Origin: Onchidella celtica
Taxonomy: Eukaryota; Mollusca; Gastropoda; Systellommatophora; Onchidiidae
Length of the DNA stretch: 64,000 bases
Direction of reading: 5' to 3'
NCBI GenBank assembly: GCA_963931925.1
Contig: OZ007579.1
Coordinates: 42,672,357-42,736,356, forward strand
The notes beneath the pieces were generated by a model. It was not told the DNA's origin. It saw only the letters and a list, made by a program, of their open reading frames with translations, and did not search any database. Of this stretch, positions 46,530-57,962 are shown piece by piece (within the stretch, counting starts at the first letter, position 1; each line of letters begins with the position of its first letter). The position numbers and the translations under genes are program-made.

Positions 46530-47682
46530 ACTAGTTCCAAACAGTAACACACTTAACAGAAAACCAAGGTCATGTACATGTATGTGTTGTCTGGAGACCA
46601 ACTACACAAGCACCTGACTGACGTTGTACACACCTCATTGCTACTACATGTATTACTAAAAGTATAAGGTATTTTTAATCCTGCAGCCAAGAACAAAAAA
46701 TGTTCTTTTTTAAACTATCTCTAAAACTGGGTCATCCCTGTTGCACATCTAATATTAAGTATATATTGATTTTAATCTATAAATTTACTTTGCTACTTAA
46801 TCACAAAACCACAATTATACATGAACATGTAATTAGTGAACAAATATGCTTTTAATCAAACATTTCATTCTGTCCTCTGCCTCAAACTGTGGATCAGAAA
46901 CAACATCTGAAGTTGATGACGATATTTTTAATAGGAGAATGCATAGAGAGCTTCCATAGCACAGAGTGTGATTACATGAATTGCAGGGAATATTTCAGGT
47001 GCCTCGCTGTTAACTTCATAGTACATGTAATAGGAAGCTTTTACAGAGAATTACTCCATTCAACAAGACACAAAACTGGTTGATTTCAAACTCAAAGCCA
47101 AAAGTTCCTCCCCAGAAATCATTTTAATATGACACACTCATATCTCCAATAAAAATAAAATGCACAACCAACTCTAAATCTTAACAATTTGTACATTGCA
47201 TCCTGTTAGTATCAGCTTACACTTGCAGTAGTTACAGCCCTACAGTGGGCGCTGACAGTAGGCTTGAGTAGTCTAACACTGTCTACAGACAGGCCATAAC
47301 CTCAAAACTTTCATTTTCTAAATCGAATGAGCCAAACTCCATCATCATCAGTCTGGGTTATATTTTACAAAGTGATGGTTGAAATCTATAGCCTGCCACA
47401 TACAGTTTCATTTATTATTTAAAATCAGTAGCAGTCAGTAGCAATGGCCTACTTACATATCGATCTTGATGTTGTGCCTGTGCAGAGACAAACTCCATGC
47501 ATGTAGATCTACATTCTAGATATCTACCATCTAGAAATCTAGATCTAGATCTATGTAATGTCATTAATTTAGGCTGGCCACATGCACGTGTGTCCTGCAG
47601 GATGCCGTTATTCATAACTGTGACACAGTTTACAAAAATAGTGTAGCCTACTTAGATCTAGAGCTAGTTTAGGTTTACTTAC
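46530..47682 (-). other. Intron of the YqaJ gene, right part
   Basis: AT-rich sequence up to the splice donor (ACT/GTAAGT on the minus strand, GT at 47,681-47,682). Short open frames are without recognisable content. Confidence 0.55.
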
Positions 47683-47751
47683 AGTGTTGTTGTTGTCAAT
47701 CCATACAGTCAGGTCATATGCCTCCCTCTTCTTCATCTCTGCCTTCACTCG
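47683..47751 (-). pseudogene. YqaJ/SWIM gene exon, 3' part (cut by element 3)
   Basis: The minus strand reads VKAEMKKREAYDLTVWIDNNT and ends at a splice donor. Joined in frame to the SWIM exon at 36,185 it runs straight into VTNAECKC, the expected order for YqaJ/SWIM proteins. Its 5' part lies across element 3 at 63,721 onward. Confidence 0.8.
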
Positions 47752-48371
47752 TGCAACAGCTGAGGTTGTTCTAGCACGTTATAGTAGGGGGGAGTTAGTT
47801 GATCTAACTACAACCCTTTAGAAAACGAAACTATTACAGCTGTAAAATAAATAAACACGAGAGCCGACGATAGATTAAATAATACTAAAGTTTAATAACT
47901 GTATAGTGAACAATAAATTACCAGGAAGACACCAGCGAAACTAAATATCTACGCCACACAAAAGGAAACTCACTTACTCACCGACCAACCACTCACACAG
48001 GTCTATATATATAAACATTCCTACAGAAAGTTCCCGAAATAAACGTTACCTTTGCCCTCGCACAAACTAACCAATCACGCATCAATACGTCATCAGGTTA
48101 CATCACTCAAGGCCAAATCTGGCGTAAACATTCGTATCCACAACGTTATCGAATATTCGGGAACATACTAATATTTACTGAACGAGTCAAAACACCTGAC
48201 AACAAGCGAGCGAGGAAACAAACTACTCACTAGAAAAGAAGGTCAGGTCACGGAGTACAGTACACTGTGGCGGTTGTCAACAATAAAATGGAAAAAGTAG
48301 TGGACACATGCTCAGCCACCAGCACAACAACAAAACCGGGGGAGGGCAAGGGGTAGCCCGCAGATGCTACA
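47752..48371 (-). repeat. Element 3 3' LTR
   Basis: 620 bp, TGCAACAGCTGAGG...GATGCTACA on plus; the other LTR begins TGTAACAG. TATATATA lies near 48,005-48,013. Confidence 0.93.
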
Positions 48372-48586
48372 CAACTCCCCAATTTAAGTTGAATATCTTT
48401 CAACTCCAAAAACATTATACAGCGTCTGCACTATCGTGAAATAATCTTATAGCACTCCCAATCTCACAAAGGTAGTTGCTAATTCTATTACAATTAATAA
48501 CAATTTCAGTGTCTTCCCGAATGTCATCACAAATACAATACAATGCAGTGTACTTTGCATCACTAATACCATAACTAATACAATAC
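48372..48586 (-). other. Element 3 3' region, distal to element 2
   Basis: It holds the polypurine-type stretch AATTGGGGAGTTG beside the LTR (minus strand), then untranslated sequence up to the element 2 insertion. Confidence 0.7.
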
Positions 48587-49919
48587 TGTTACGGGTTCGC
48601 CAAGGGGTGTGCCCTGCAGTGTTACGAGCTGGGTCCTCGAGTGTTACGAGTTCAAAGAAGGGTGTTACGTTGGGGATTACTAAATTATGGAATTTAGGTG
48701 TTCGACTGCATTTTTAATAAATATCGAGAGGTTTTAGAGATTACTCTGCCATACCATGCCACATACACTAATAACAATTTCGAGTAGGTTATATCAAGGA
48801 CCTTGTAGGGCCACAAATTTATTACTTAAAATTCCTAACAATTTCGTCTATCGTTTACATATTAAAAGACAACATTGCAGCATCAAATGAAAATACTAAA
48901 ATACATAACTATAAATCTCCTCTAGATCCTTAAGAGATTTGAAACTCTATATCATTCTGATTCATACACAGTTTACTTAGTAATTATTTATCTTCAGAAA
49001 TATAGACTGCCTACTATCTCACAAATGATATACTTAGGTCTCAGACGACAATATTAACTCATTTAACTGCTTATAAAGGATCAAACCGTCAAGACACACT
49101 GACGTAGTTAAGATAGATCTAGATCTGTTCTAGGATGGGCTGGCAATCCCCAGCCTCATCCAGACACATCAATTACAATTTCCAAATGTGTATATCAGTC
49201 ACTCTTTCTAGATCTTAATTGCAAGTAAAACTTTATGGTCTTGCATTCCTTTGGTCGCACTTCTACTGGAAAGTTAGGGTCAGATTCACATCATCTCGAA
49301 TCATTGTGATGAAACTTACGATTGGTTCCCTGAAACGATTCAGGGAACTGGAGAAAATAGCTGTGGGTAATTTTCATTGTCTATCCAGGACATAGACATG
49401 ACTTAACAGTCTGTTGGTTCTCTCTGGCTGAACCCCTAGCCGACGACCTTCGTAGCTGGAAGATCTACATGGAAGTGAGGTAGCATAAACATGTCACCGC
49501 TTATCTTCTGCAACTCACGTGACTGCTCAAATTTGATTGGTGCATCCACTTCGAGCTCCGCTCGCAGCGCCAATAGATTCTATTAATAGTAACAGACAAA
49601 GTCAGACCTAGGATGTCAAAACCTTTCGCAAAGTCTCTACACCCTAAACGTTTTATGTACGAATTTCTTCACTCCTTATTCGCCCCGTCTTTCCCTGTTA
49701 AAGTACACCCAAACCACGGGGTCGAAAACTGCATCGTCACTTGTTAATTTATCCATTCGTTCTATCTTGCCCCACTTTCTTTCCATCTCTAAGAAAAGCG
49801 TTACAAAAACAAACTGTCCACGGAAATAGTTCAAGGACGTTTGGACTGGCTAAAATCAATGATGCCATGTAATAAACAATGCGTGACCTAGCACGGCAAT
49901 TCAAATTCAAACCCTGACA
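48587..49919 (-). repeat. Element 2 3' LTR
   Basis: TGTTACGGG...CCCTGACA on plus. Four GTGTTACG words sit within the first 90 bp. Confidence 0.95.
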
Positions 49920-49935
49920 TATCCCCCACCCCAGT
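49920..49935 (-). promoter_or_regulatory. Element 2 polypurine tract
   Basis: ACTGGGGTGGGGGATA on the minus strand, next to the 3' LTR. Confidence 0.85.
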
Positions 49936-50600
49936 GAAAATTTTAAATAAAATTTACACGATAAGATCCAAGAAATCTCAAAGTTATTGTGGTAGGGGCT
50001 TAAGCAGTACTGTAGAAAGATGAGCCTTACTTGAGAAGAAAAATCTAACTAAGAACGTGCATATTGGATGGACAAAAAGCATACAATTATTGATGCCACG
50101 TTCTATAGAATTTATTCTATTTAAACATTCCTACTGCACACAATCAAAATTCTCAGAAACATCTATAATAATAATGAGTATATCACTGTATACTGCTGGA
50201 TTAAAGTATAACTATTATGAAATAATGAAGCCTTACTGAAGGAATAGGCTTATAATTATATAGTCAACACACACAATTGCTGCTTATATACACATTCACA
50301 CACAATATATTGTTAATTAAAATACTGTGGTATCCAATGGCAGCAGTAGCTCTGGTAGCTTGGTTTGCCATGTCTTCATCTCATTGACCCGCTGACAAGG
50401 GCGTCAGGTTTGCCAGAAGTTCAGGTCACAGTCAGGAATGACGCTGGTGGAAAAAAGGATATTCACAAAAAAAAGAAAGGTGGTAAAAATGGTTCATAAC
50501 GTAATGAACAAGATAAATGTGAATCCATCCACCGTCTAGAATTGAGGGGGACAAGCACTATCCAACCCCAATACAAGACACAACACTCTTTAATAGGAAA
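49936..50600 (-). other. Element 2 3' untranslated region
   Basis: 665 bp between the gag-pol stop and the polypurine tract; no additional gene seen. Confidence 0.7.
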
Positions 50601-53600
50601 TTAAATGAGACGTGACAAAATATCAGCTTGGGAATTGTCACCGCCAGGGATAGTACGGATTACAAACCGGTATTCCTGGAGTGCAAGACTCCATCTCGTT
50701 AATCGAGCATTTTTAGCCCTGTTAGTCTTTAAGAATAACAACGGACGATGGTCCGTTTCAATTATAAATTCAGACATGAGTAGATATCTCGAAAATGCGT
50801 TTACAGCAAAAATGATAGCGAGGCACTCTCGCTCGATAATTGCATAGCGGCATTCCCTATCTAGCAACTTGCGGCTGGCGTATAGACATGGCCGCAAGGT
50901 ATCGTCTCGTTCCTGTAATAACACAGCTCCCAATCCCTTGTCCGACGCATCAGTGCGGACAATAAATATGTGGTTTATGTCTGGTAGTATGAGAATGGGG
51001 GAAGTGGAAAACAATTGTTGAACGGTACGAAGTGTATCAGCACATTCGGTTGTCCATTTCACTTTATTAGGAAAATTCTTTCTTGTGAGGTCCGACAACG
51101 GAGCTGTAAGCGAAGAAAAATTTGGAATGAATTTCCTATAATAGTTAAGAAAGCCCAATAAACTACGAACTTCTTTCTTAGTTCGAGGTGGTTGGAGCTT
51201 TAAGATGGTAGTTATCTTCTTGTCATCAGGAGTCTGAACGCCGTGGGCAATTGTATGGCCCAGAAAATTAATTTTATTGTAGCCTAAAAATACCTTACTG
51301 GGTTTCGCCGTAAGGCCAGCTCGACGAAGAGCAATAAAAACTTGTCGTAGGGCTGCGAGGTGGCCCGACCAATCGGCTTCATAAATACAAATGTCGTCAA
51401 AATACGACAATACGGAACTCATACCCTGGAGCAATATTGTCATCATACGGGCGAAAGTAGCAGGGGCTGTAACTAACCCGAAAGGCATATAGCGCCACTG
51501 CATAAGACCCAACGGAGTCTGAAAAGCGGTATATTGCTTGCTATTCTCATCAAGCGGAATTTGCCAATAACCTTTGGAAAGATCAATTTTAGAAAAAATC
51601 GTTGCCCTAGCTAACTGAGCAAAAAGATTCTCCTGGTTGGGAATCGGTTCCGCGTCATATATCGTAACCTCATTAAGTTTACGATAGTCAATACAAAAAC
51701 GCACGGTATCATCTTTTTTTTTCACTAAGACGATGGGTGAGTTATATGGACTCGTCGATCGCTCTATCACTCCCAGGTGAAACATGTTACGTACCTCGGT
51801 TATTATAGTCTGTTGTGCGTGCTGCGGACGCGGATATGGTTTAACAAAGACGGGTACATCCGTCTTTAATCTTATAACATGCTGTACCAAAGAAGTATTA
51901 CCTGGTAGATCAGTAAAGACAGTAGTAAACTCGTTAAGCAAATCTCTTAAATCTTGCCTTTGCGATTCAGATAAATCTGGATTTATATTCACATCCGAAG
52001 TGTTTTCAGAAGATCGAAGTGCGGGGATTGAATTCTCTATCTTAATAGGATCATCATCGTCAACTGAAACCAAGGCCGCATTGGCCTGAACAATGACATT
52101 TCGGCGATTATTCTGGCGATTATCATCGTCGGACAGGTACTGCTTTAACATATTTATATGGAAGACTTTGTCCTGTCCTCGAATCTTGATAAGATAATTT
52201 ACTCGAGAAAGTCTCTTTAGAACTTTAAAAGGTCCCTTCCATGTAAGAAGGAGTTTATTTTTCGTTTCCGGAAGGAGAACAAGAGTTTGGTCTCCGACGG
52301 TCAAGGTTCGCAATCGGCTACCTTGATCACGATATTGTTTATAAAGACTGGCATGCGCAGCCGAAGATTTTTGTGCGAGCTGACATGCGTTAAGAATTCG
52401 ATGGCGCAAGTCTACAACGTATTGATATGCAGACCGCGTATCATTGTCGTCGGTGTCTGATCCGGCGAATAAATCATGGAGTATGGCCATTGGACCACGC
52501 GGTTTACGACCATACAATAATTCGAAGGGAGAAAAACCCGTCGATGCGTTCGGTAGTTCTCGGTATGCAAAAAGAATAGCGGGGAGTTGTCGATCCCAAT
52601 CACTCGGTTTGTCGGCGGAAACTCGTGCAAGCATACTTTTCATAGTAGCATTCCACCGTTCACAGCAGCCATTAGACTGTGGGTGGTATGGAGATGTCAA
52701 TCTTTGTTTAATCCCGACCAATTCCAAGACTTTCTTAAAAAGCTCAGAGGTAAACTGTGGACCTCTGTCCGATAAAATTTCAACTGGAAACCCAAGACGC
52801 GAAAAAACAGTAATAAGAGCTTCAGCGACATGATCAGCTGAAATGTCTTTTAGCGGAATGGCCTCTGGCCAACGGGTTGCGTAGTCAATGACAGAAAGTA
52901 TAAAACGATGTCCTCTGTCTGACTTGTGTAGAGGACCAACTATATCTACGGCAACGCGCTCAAATGGTCTGGAAACCATTGGCATCTCCTGCAGAGGAGC
53001 TCGCGATGCTCTTCCTTTAGGAGTACGTCTCTGACATACGTCACATGTTGATACAAACCGGTTTACATCTGCGTAAATACTGGGCCAAAAAAATTGCGAT
53101 AGTATTCGAGACTTAGTTCTGGCCTTTCCCTGGTGACCCGCCAAGGAAGTGTCATGCGCGAGACGAATAATGTCGCGACGAAAAGATCTCGGTACTACAA
53201 GCTGCATAATGGCCTCTCGCTTATTCCGAAAATTACGATATAATAAGTCATCTTTAATAAGAAACTTAGAGGTATCCGGTGCGGTAGGATCAACCTTAGC
53301 AAACAAATGTTTCAATGTGGGATCTGAATGTTGCTCATCATGAAATGCACTAGACGTTATGTTCACTTCAATAGTAGGATTACTCAATGGACTGTCTGCT
53401 CGTCGAATCGATTGTAGGCGTGTTGTCGCACAAGCAACACTCTCATCCTCAGTCCAAATTTCCAAGTTACCGATAGGAAACTTATTTACTTGAGGTACAT
53501 TCCCTATGATTACATCAGCCACTGGATTAGGCAGTACACATGCAGTAACAGTACCTGTGAGAAAAGGTGTATCAATATAAACTTCTGCAAGACGGAATCG

Positions 53601-55097
53601 CTCTACAGATCCGCCAAAAGTAATACAAGTTACCTCCTTGTCCAAAAATTGTGTTGGACGGACTAGTGACTGTCGAACGCCGATAGTCGTGCATCCGGAG
53701 TCACGTAGAACAGAAGCGCGAATCGCGTTCACGCGGCCCTGGTAAAATGTTAATTCCCCCAGTTCATGTAGGGCGGACATGACTGGAATAGTCTTTGATT
53801 GCGATGAAGATTTATTAGTATAACCAACATCTGTATAGGGTGTAGATTGTACAGAGCAGGCATTTGCCGCTCCCATTTTTACGGTACAAAATCTTCGCAT
53901 GTGGCCGAACTGATTACACTTGAAGCACATAATACGGTGTGAGTTGTGTCCACGATAAGGCCGATCCTGCGGTCTATTATAATTATGATTATCATCAAAA
54001 TACACTCGTCGAGGCGGTCTCTGAGGCCGGTTATATTGTTGGCCTGTGTAGTTGCCACGATAATATGGGCGAGGCTCGTAAAAAGAATAAGTCTGATATC
54101 CTCGACGCGGGGATACATTACCTCGATTCGGAAAATCTCTCTGTCTACAAAAAGGCGGCTCTGATTGAAAGCGTGAATTTGGGGCCTGACGACGAGTCGG
54201 CCTTGAACGATCGTGTCCGGTTGGCGCTCCTTTGCCTACGTTGGCATAACACGGTGTTGTAGTTGAAGGCTTTGCCAAAGGACGATTTGGGTGGGCGGAC
54301 GCGTATCGTTCGGCGCACGATGTGATTTCTTCAGAGGATGTCGGAGCCCTCTCTTTAAGGTGGGCGACTAAATCGGAATGACATGCGGTATAGATTTGGT
54401 CCTTTAAGACCAAATCGTAAAGTTGGGAATAATTTCCGGTAGTTACGTTCGCGAGCTCAATCCAGCGATCTAAATAATGTTTCAACCGATTGACATAAGT
54501 TGAGAAATTTTCAGATGGCTCAGGTTTACATGAGCGAAATCTTTGATGGAAGCCATCCTCGGTATGCTGGAATCGCTTAAGCAGTGCTGTTTTAAGCTTG
54601 TCATAATCGTTGGCATCTTCTACTTTAAGGCTGTGAAATACCTCTAAAGCCTTACCTGTTAATAAATTGGACAGGCATGAACTGTACATCGCCTGCTGCC
54701 ATCCGACGCATTTAGCGTGTAACTCGAACCGATGTAAATATGCGTCGATCCGGTCGAGTTTTTCATTAAATGGTGGTAGTTTTGGTTTAGTAGCATAAGA
54801 ATTGGTGGCAGTAGTGGGTGTTACAAGCGATTGTTGCTCTAACTTTTTCATTGCGAGTTCATGCTGTCTTTCCTTTTCTCTCTCTCTTTCTTTCTCCCTT
54901 TCTCTTTCTCTTTCCTTTTCTCTTTCTACTTCTTTTTCTCTTTCTCTTTCTTCTTTTTCTCTTTCTCTTTCTCTTGCTTCTTTTCGATCCTCGCGCTCTC
55001 GGTCTTGTTGTACGTGTCGTTCGCACCACGCGGCGCGTTCTTCCTCTGGTATGCCCAGAACTTTGGCAGATTCTAAATATTTAAGAAACTCAGCCAT
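50601..55097 (-). CDS. Element 2 gag-pol polyprotein
   Basis: ATG at 55,097 to the stop at 50,601 gives 1,498 residues in one frame. Order: Arg/Glu-rich helix (about 32-78); capsid-like gag (about 105-280); one zinc knuckle CFKCNQFGHMRRFC (391-404); protease DSG (466-468); integrase HHCC finger (H648, H655, C685, C688); DDE core D718, D777, E813 with 35 residues between the last two; GPF module near 953; RT about 1080-1290 with SYFDD (Asp 1234-1235); RNase H from about 1379 to the end. Integrase lies before RT, the Gmr1-type order. All catalytic residues checked are present. With no stop between gag and pol, the Gag:Pol ratio must be set some other way, for example by protein processing. Confidence 0.97.
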   Translation of the reverse strand: MAEFLKYLESAKVLGIPEEERAAWCERHVQQDREREDRKEAREREREKEEREREKEVEREKEREREREKEREREKERQHELAMKKLEQQSLVTPTTATNSYATKPKLPPFNEKLDRIDAYLHRFELHAKCVGWQQAMYSSCLSNLLTGKALEVFHSLKVEDANDYDKLKTALLKRFQHTEDGFHQRFRSCKPEPSENFSTYVNRLKHYLDRWIELANVTTGNYSQLYDLVLKDQIYTACHSDLVAHLKERAPTSSEEITSCAERYASAHPNRPLAKPSTTTPCYANVGKGAPTGHDRSRPTRRQAPNSRFQSEPPFCRQRDFPNRGNVSPRRGYQTYSFYEPRPYYRGNYTGQQYNRPQRPPRRVYFDDNHNYNRPQDRPYRGHNSHRIMCFKCNQFGHMRRFCTVKMGAANACSVQSTPYTDVGYTNKSSSQSKTIPVMSALHELGELTFYQGRVNAIRASVLRDSGCTTIGVRQSLVRPTQFLDKEVTCITFGGSVERFRLAEVYIDTPFLTGTVTACVLPNPVADVIIGNVPQVNKFPIGNLEIWTEDESVACATTRLQSIRRADSPLSNPTIEVNITSSAFHDEQHSDPTLKHLFAKVDPTAPDTSKFLIKDDLLYRNFRNKREAIMQLVVPRSFRRDIIRLAHDTSLAGHQGKARTKSRILSQFFWPSIYADVNRFVSTCDVCQRRTPKGRASRAPLQEMPMVSRPFERVAVDIVGPLHKSDRGHRFILSVIDYATRWPEAIPLKDISADHVAEALITVFSRLGFPVEILSDRGPQFTSELFKKVLELVGIKQRLTSPYHPQSNGCCERWNATMKSMLARVSADKPSDWDRQLPAILFAYRELPNASTGFSPFELLYGRKPRGPMAILHDLFAGSDTDDNDTRSAYQYVVDLRHRILNACQLAQKSSAAHASLYKQYRDQGSRLRTLTVGDQTLVLLPETKNKLLLTWKGPFKVLKRLSRVNYLIKIRGQDKVFHINMLKQYLSDDDNRQNNRRNVIVQANAALVSVDDDDPIKIENSIPALRSSENTSDVNINPDLSESQRQDLRDLLNEFTTVFTDLPGNTSLVQHVIRLKTDVPVFVKPYPRPQHAQQTIITEVRNMFHLGVIERSTSPYNSPIVLVKKKDDTVRFCIDYRKLNEVTIYDAEPIPNQENLFAQLARATIFSKIDLSKGYWQIPLDENSKQYTAFQTPLGLMQWRYMPFGLVTAPATFARMMTILLQGMSSVLSYFDDICIYEADWSGHLAALRQVFIALRRAGLTAKPSKVFLGYNKINFLGHTIAHGVQTPDDKKITTILKLQPPRTKKEVRSLLGFLNYYRKFIPNFSSLTAPLSDLTRKNFPNKVKWTTECADTLRTVQQLFSTSPILILPDINHIFIVRTDASDKGLGAVLLQERDDTLRPCLYASRKLLDRECRYAIIERECLAIIFAVNAFSRYLLMSEFIIETDHRPLLFLKTNRAKNARLTRWSLALQEYRFVIRTIPGGDNSQADILSRLI
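54871..54990 (-). repeat. Arg/Glu repeat in element 2 gag
   Basis: TTTCTCTTTC-type simple sequence on plus encodes an Arg/Glu/Lys helix (EREREKE units). It is at the same place as the charged repeats in elements 1 and 3 but with a different unit. Confidence 0.85.
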
Positions 55098-56610
55098 GAT
55101 ATGTTAAAGTCTGTAAAGTTAGTAAATATTTACCCAATGTTACGGTATATCGCGGTATCACTATCTTATATGAACAGATATTGTCTGTTAATATTAATTC
55201 AGTGTCTTATGTTAGCACTGCTTCGCGAAAAGAACGTTCTATCTCTCTCTCTCAAATTTATAGGCAGTATCACTTAAACTGCAAACACTTTATCTCTCTC
55301 TGAAAATTACAAGCAGTATCACTTAAACTGCAAACACTTTATCTCTCTCTGAAAATTACAAGCAGTATCACTTAAACTGCAAAAACTTTATCTCTCTCTC
55401 TCTCAATATAAATTCTAGTAAGGCAGTGCCGTCTATCCGTTGCTCCCACTGCAATAAAATACTATATATCGCCTTTACTGCGATAAATTAATGTCTCGAG
55501 TGATCACTCTCAAAATTTACGTCTCTCTCAACGCGACGAACCAGTGTCCTCTGTTATCACTGTCAAAAACGAATCGCTCTCTCAATGCGATGAATCAAAA
55601 ATATATCTCTCTCTCAACACGACAAATTTGAAATATCTCTGTGTTCTCAAAACACTCTCAAAATTCTCTCTCTTCTCAAAACACGTACACGCAGTGTCTT
55701 CTGTTACCACTGCAAAATTATTCTCTCTAGATCTATCTTCAACGTGAAATTGTCACGTGAACCAAAAATTTATTATATTCCTCTCTCACATATGTCAATA
55801 CCAGATTACAATTCAACGTGGTTTTAGCACGTGAAACACCTCAGGCATATATTGTAAACATATCAATGTTAGTATAGTAGTTTAAAGTTTATAAGCAAAA
55901 AAAATACAATAAACAGGACGTATACTGACGAGTAAAACGAACGATAACAGACCCTACAAGTCCTAACTTATATTACAGATAGTTTAAGAAGAAAACAGGA
56001 GAGACATCTTCCTAAAGAAATGTGAGGAAGGAAAAGAACGCCACAATCTATACGAATAATGGATCCCTAATAGAACTATTCACAGAGAAGCAAATCCCCC
56101 CGAGTTATTTTAAATAGCCACCAAGGCCTCCAATATCCTTCGTAATGGCAAAGAAGATATGCTAACCTATGATCCCAACCAACCTCCCGCACTTAAACTA
56201 AACATATAGTAAATAGTAAAATGGCCTGGAACAATACACACAGAGCGGAAAGTACGTCGCCCTCCCCAAGACTGTTAGATAGATGGTTCACTTAACTTCG
56301 TTTTTTTGAGGAATTCAGATGTTAATATCCTCAATCCATAGCTCCAAGCCCAAAACTGTATTTCTGTCTGAGGTAGATCTGGATGATGAAAGGGTTCCCT
56401 CGCCGGTGTCCACGGGTCAATGGGATGTTGAATTCACCATATGAAATTGAAACACAATATTAAATTAGTACAAATTGTCTAACATCGATAATAAAAAGGC
56501 CTGAAAAGATAATATTACAAGAGTACAATATTAAATGATGGAATAAAAAAAATACAATAGGTTTTAAAATAATCTAACTAAGTGGCATGGCGTTATTAAA
56601 GTTCTTTTAA
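55098..56610 (-). other. Element 2 leader
   Basis: 1.5 kb of untranslated leader, rich in TCTCTC and containing a 49-bp tandem repeat. No gene recognised. Confidence 0.7.
55264..55400. repeat. 49-bp tandem repeat in element 2 leader
   Basis: Three copies start at 55,264, 55,313 and 55,362 with GCAGTATCACTTAAACTGCA, a unit with short inverted ends (GCAGT/ACTGC) that could form a small hairpin. Confidence 0.9.
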
Positions 56611-56623
56611 GGGTCCCTCTCCA
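56611..56623 (-). promoter_or_regulatory. Element 2 primer-binding-site candidate
   Basis: TGGAGAGGGACCC on the minus strand, one base after the 5' LTR; close to the word in elements 0 and 1. Confidence 0.65.
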
Positions 56624-56624
56624 G

Positions 56625-57957
56625 TGTTACGGGTTCGCCAAGGGGTGTGCCCTGCAGTGTTACGAGCTGGGTCCTCGAGTGTTACGAGTTCAAAGAAGGG
56701 TGTTACGTTGGGGATTACTAAATTATGGAATTTAGGTGTTCGACTGCATTTTTAATAAATATCGAGAGGTTTTAGAGATTACTCTGCCATACCATGCCAC
56801 ATACACTAATAACAATTTCGAGTAGGTTATATCAAGGACCTTGTAGGGCCACAAATTTATTACTTAAAATTCCTAACAATTTCGTCTATCGTTTACATAT
56901 TAAAAGACAACATTGCAGCATCAAATGAAAATACTAAAATACATAACTATAAATCTCCTCTAGATCCTTAAGAGATTTGAAACTCTATATCATTCTGATT
57001 CATACACAGTTTACTTAGTAATTATTTATCTTCAGAAATATAGACTGCCTACTATCTCACAAATGATATACTTAGGTCTCAGACGACAATATTAACTCAT
57101 TTAACTGCTTATAAAGGATCAAACCGTCAAGACACACTGACGTAGTTAAGATAGATCTAGATCTGTTCTAGGATGGGCTGGCAATCCCCAGCCTCATCCA
57201 GACACATCAATTACAATTTCCAAATGTGTATATCAGTCACTCTTTCTAGATCTTAATTGCAAGTAAAACTTTATGGTCTTGCATTCCTTTGGTCGCACTT
57301 CTACTGGAAAGTTAGGGTCAGATTCACATCATCTCGAATCATTGTGATGAAACTTACGATTGGTTCCCTGAAACGATTCAGGGAACTGGAGAAAATAGCT
57401 GTGGGTTATTTTCATTGTCTATCCAGGACATAGACATGACTTAACAGTCTGTTGGTTCTCTCTGGCTGAACCCCTAGCCGACGACCTTCGTAGCTGGAAG
57501 ATCTACATGGAAGTGAGGTAGCATAAACATGTCACCGCTTATCTTCTGCAACTCACGTGACTGCTCAAATTTGATTGGTGCATCCACTTCGAGCTCCGCT
57601 CGCAGCGCCAATAGATTCTATTAATAGTAACAGACAAAGTCAGACCTAGGATGTCAAAACCTTTCGCAAAGTCTCTACACCCTAAACGTTTTATGTACGA
57701 ATTTCTTCACTCCTTATTCGCCCCGTCTTTCCCTGTTAAAGTACACCCAAACCACGGGGTCGAAAACTGCATCGTCACTTGTTAATTTATCCATTCGTTC
57801 TATCTTGCCCCACTTTCTTTCCATCTCTAAGAAAAGCGTTACAAAAACAAACTGTCCACGGAAATAGTTCAAGGACGTTTGGACTGGCTAAAATCAATGA
57901 TGCCATGTAATAAACAATGCGTGACCTAGCACGGCAATTCAAATTCAAACCCTGACA
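56625..57957 (-). repeat. Element 2 5' LTR
   Basis: A 1,333-bp copy practically identical to 48,587-49,919; the one difference noticed is A/T near 49,367/57,407. Confidence 0.95.
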
Positions 57958-57962
57958 AATAC

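Larger units (their letters stand above)
48587..57957 (-). mobile_element. Element 2: young, apparently intact Gmr1-like Ty3/gypsy retrotransposon
   Basis: A 9,371-bp element has 1,333-bp LTRs (48,587-49,919 and 56,625-57,957), flanked by the 5-bp duplication AATAC (48,582-48,586 and 57,958-57,962). By eye the LTRs differ at about one position, so it inserted very recently. It has a polypurine tract, a primer-site candidate and one unbroken gag-pol frame. It lies in the 3' untranslated region of element 3. Confidence 0.97.

Noticed and set aside
55264..55400. Regular repeats in the element 2 leader as a CRISPR array
   Set aside because: Units are directly adjacent without unique spacers, lie inside a retrotransposon, and the genome is eukaryotic.
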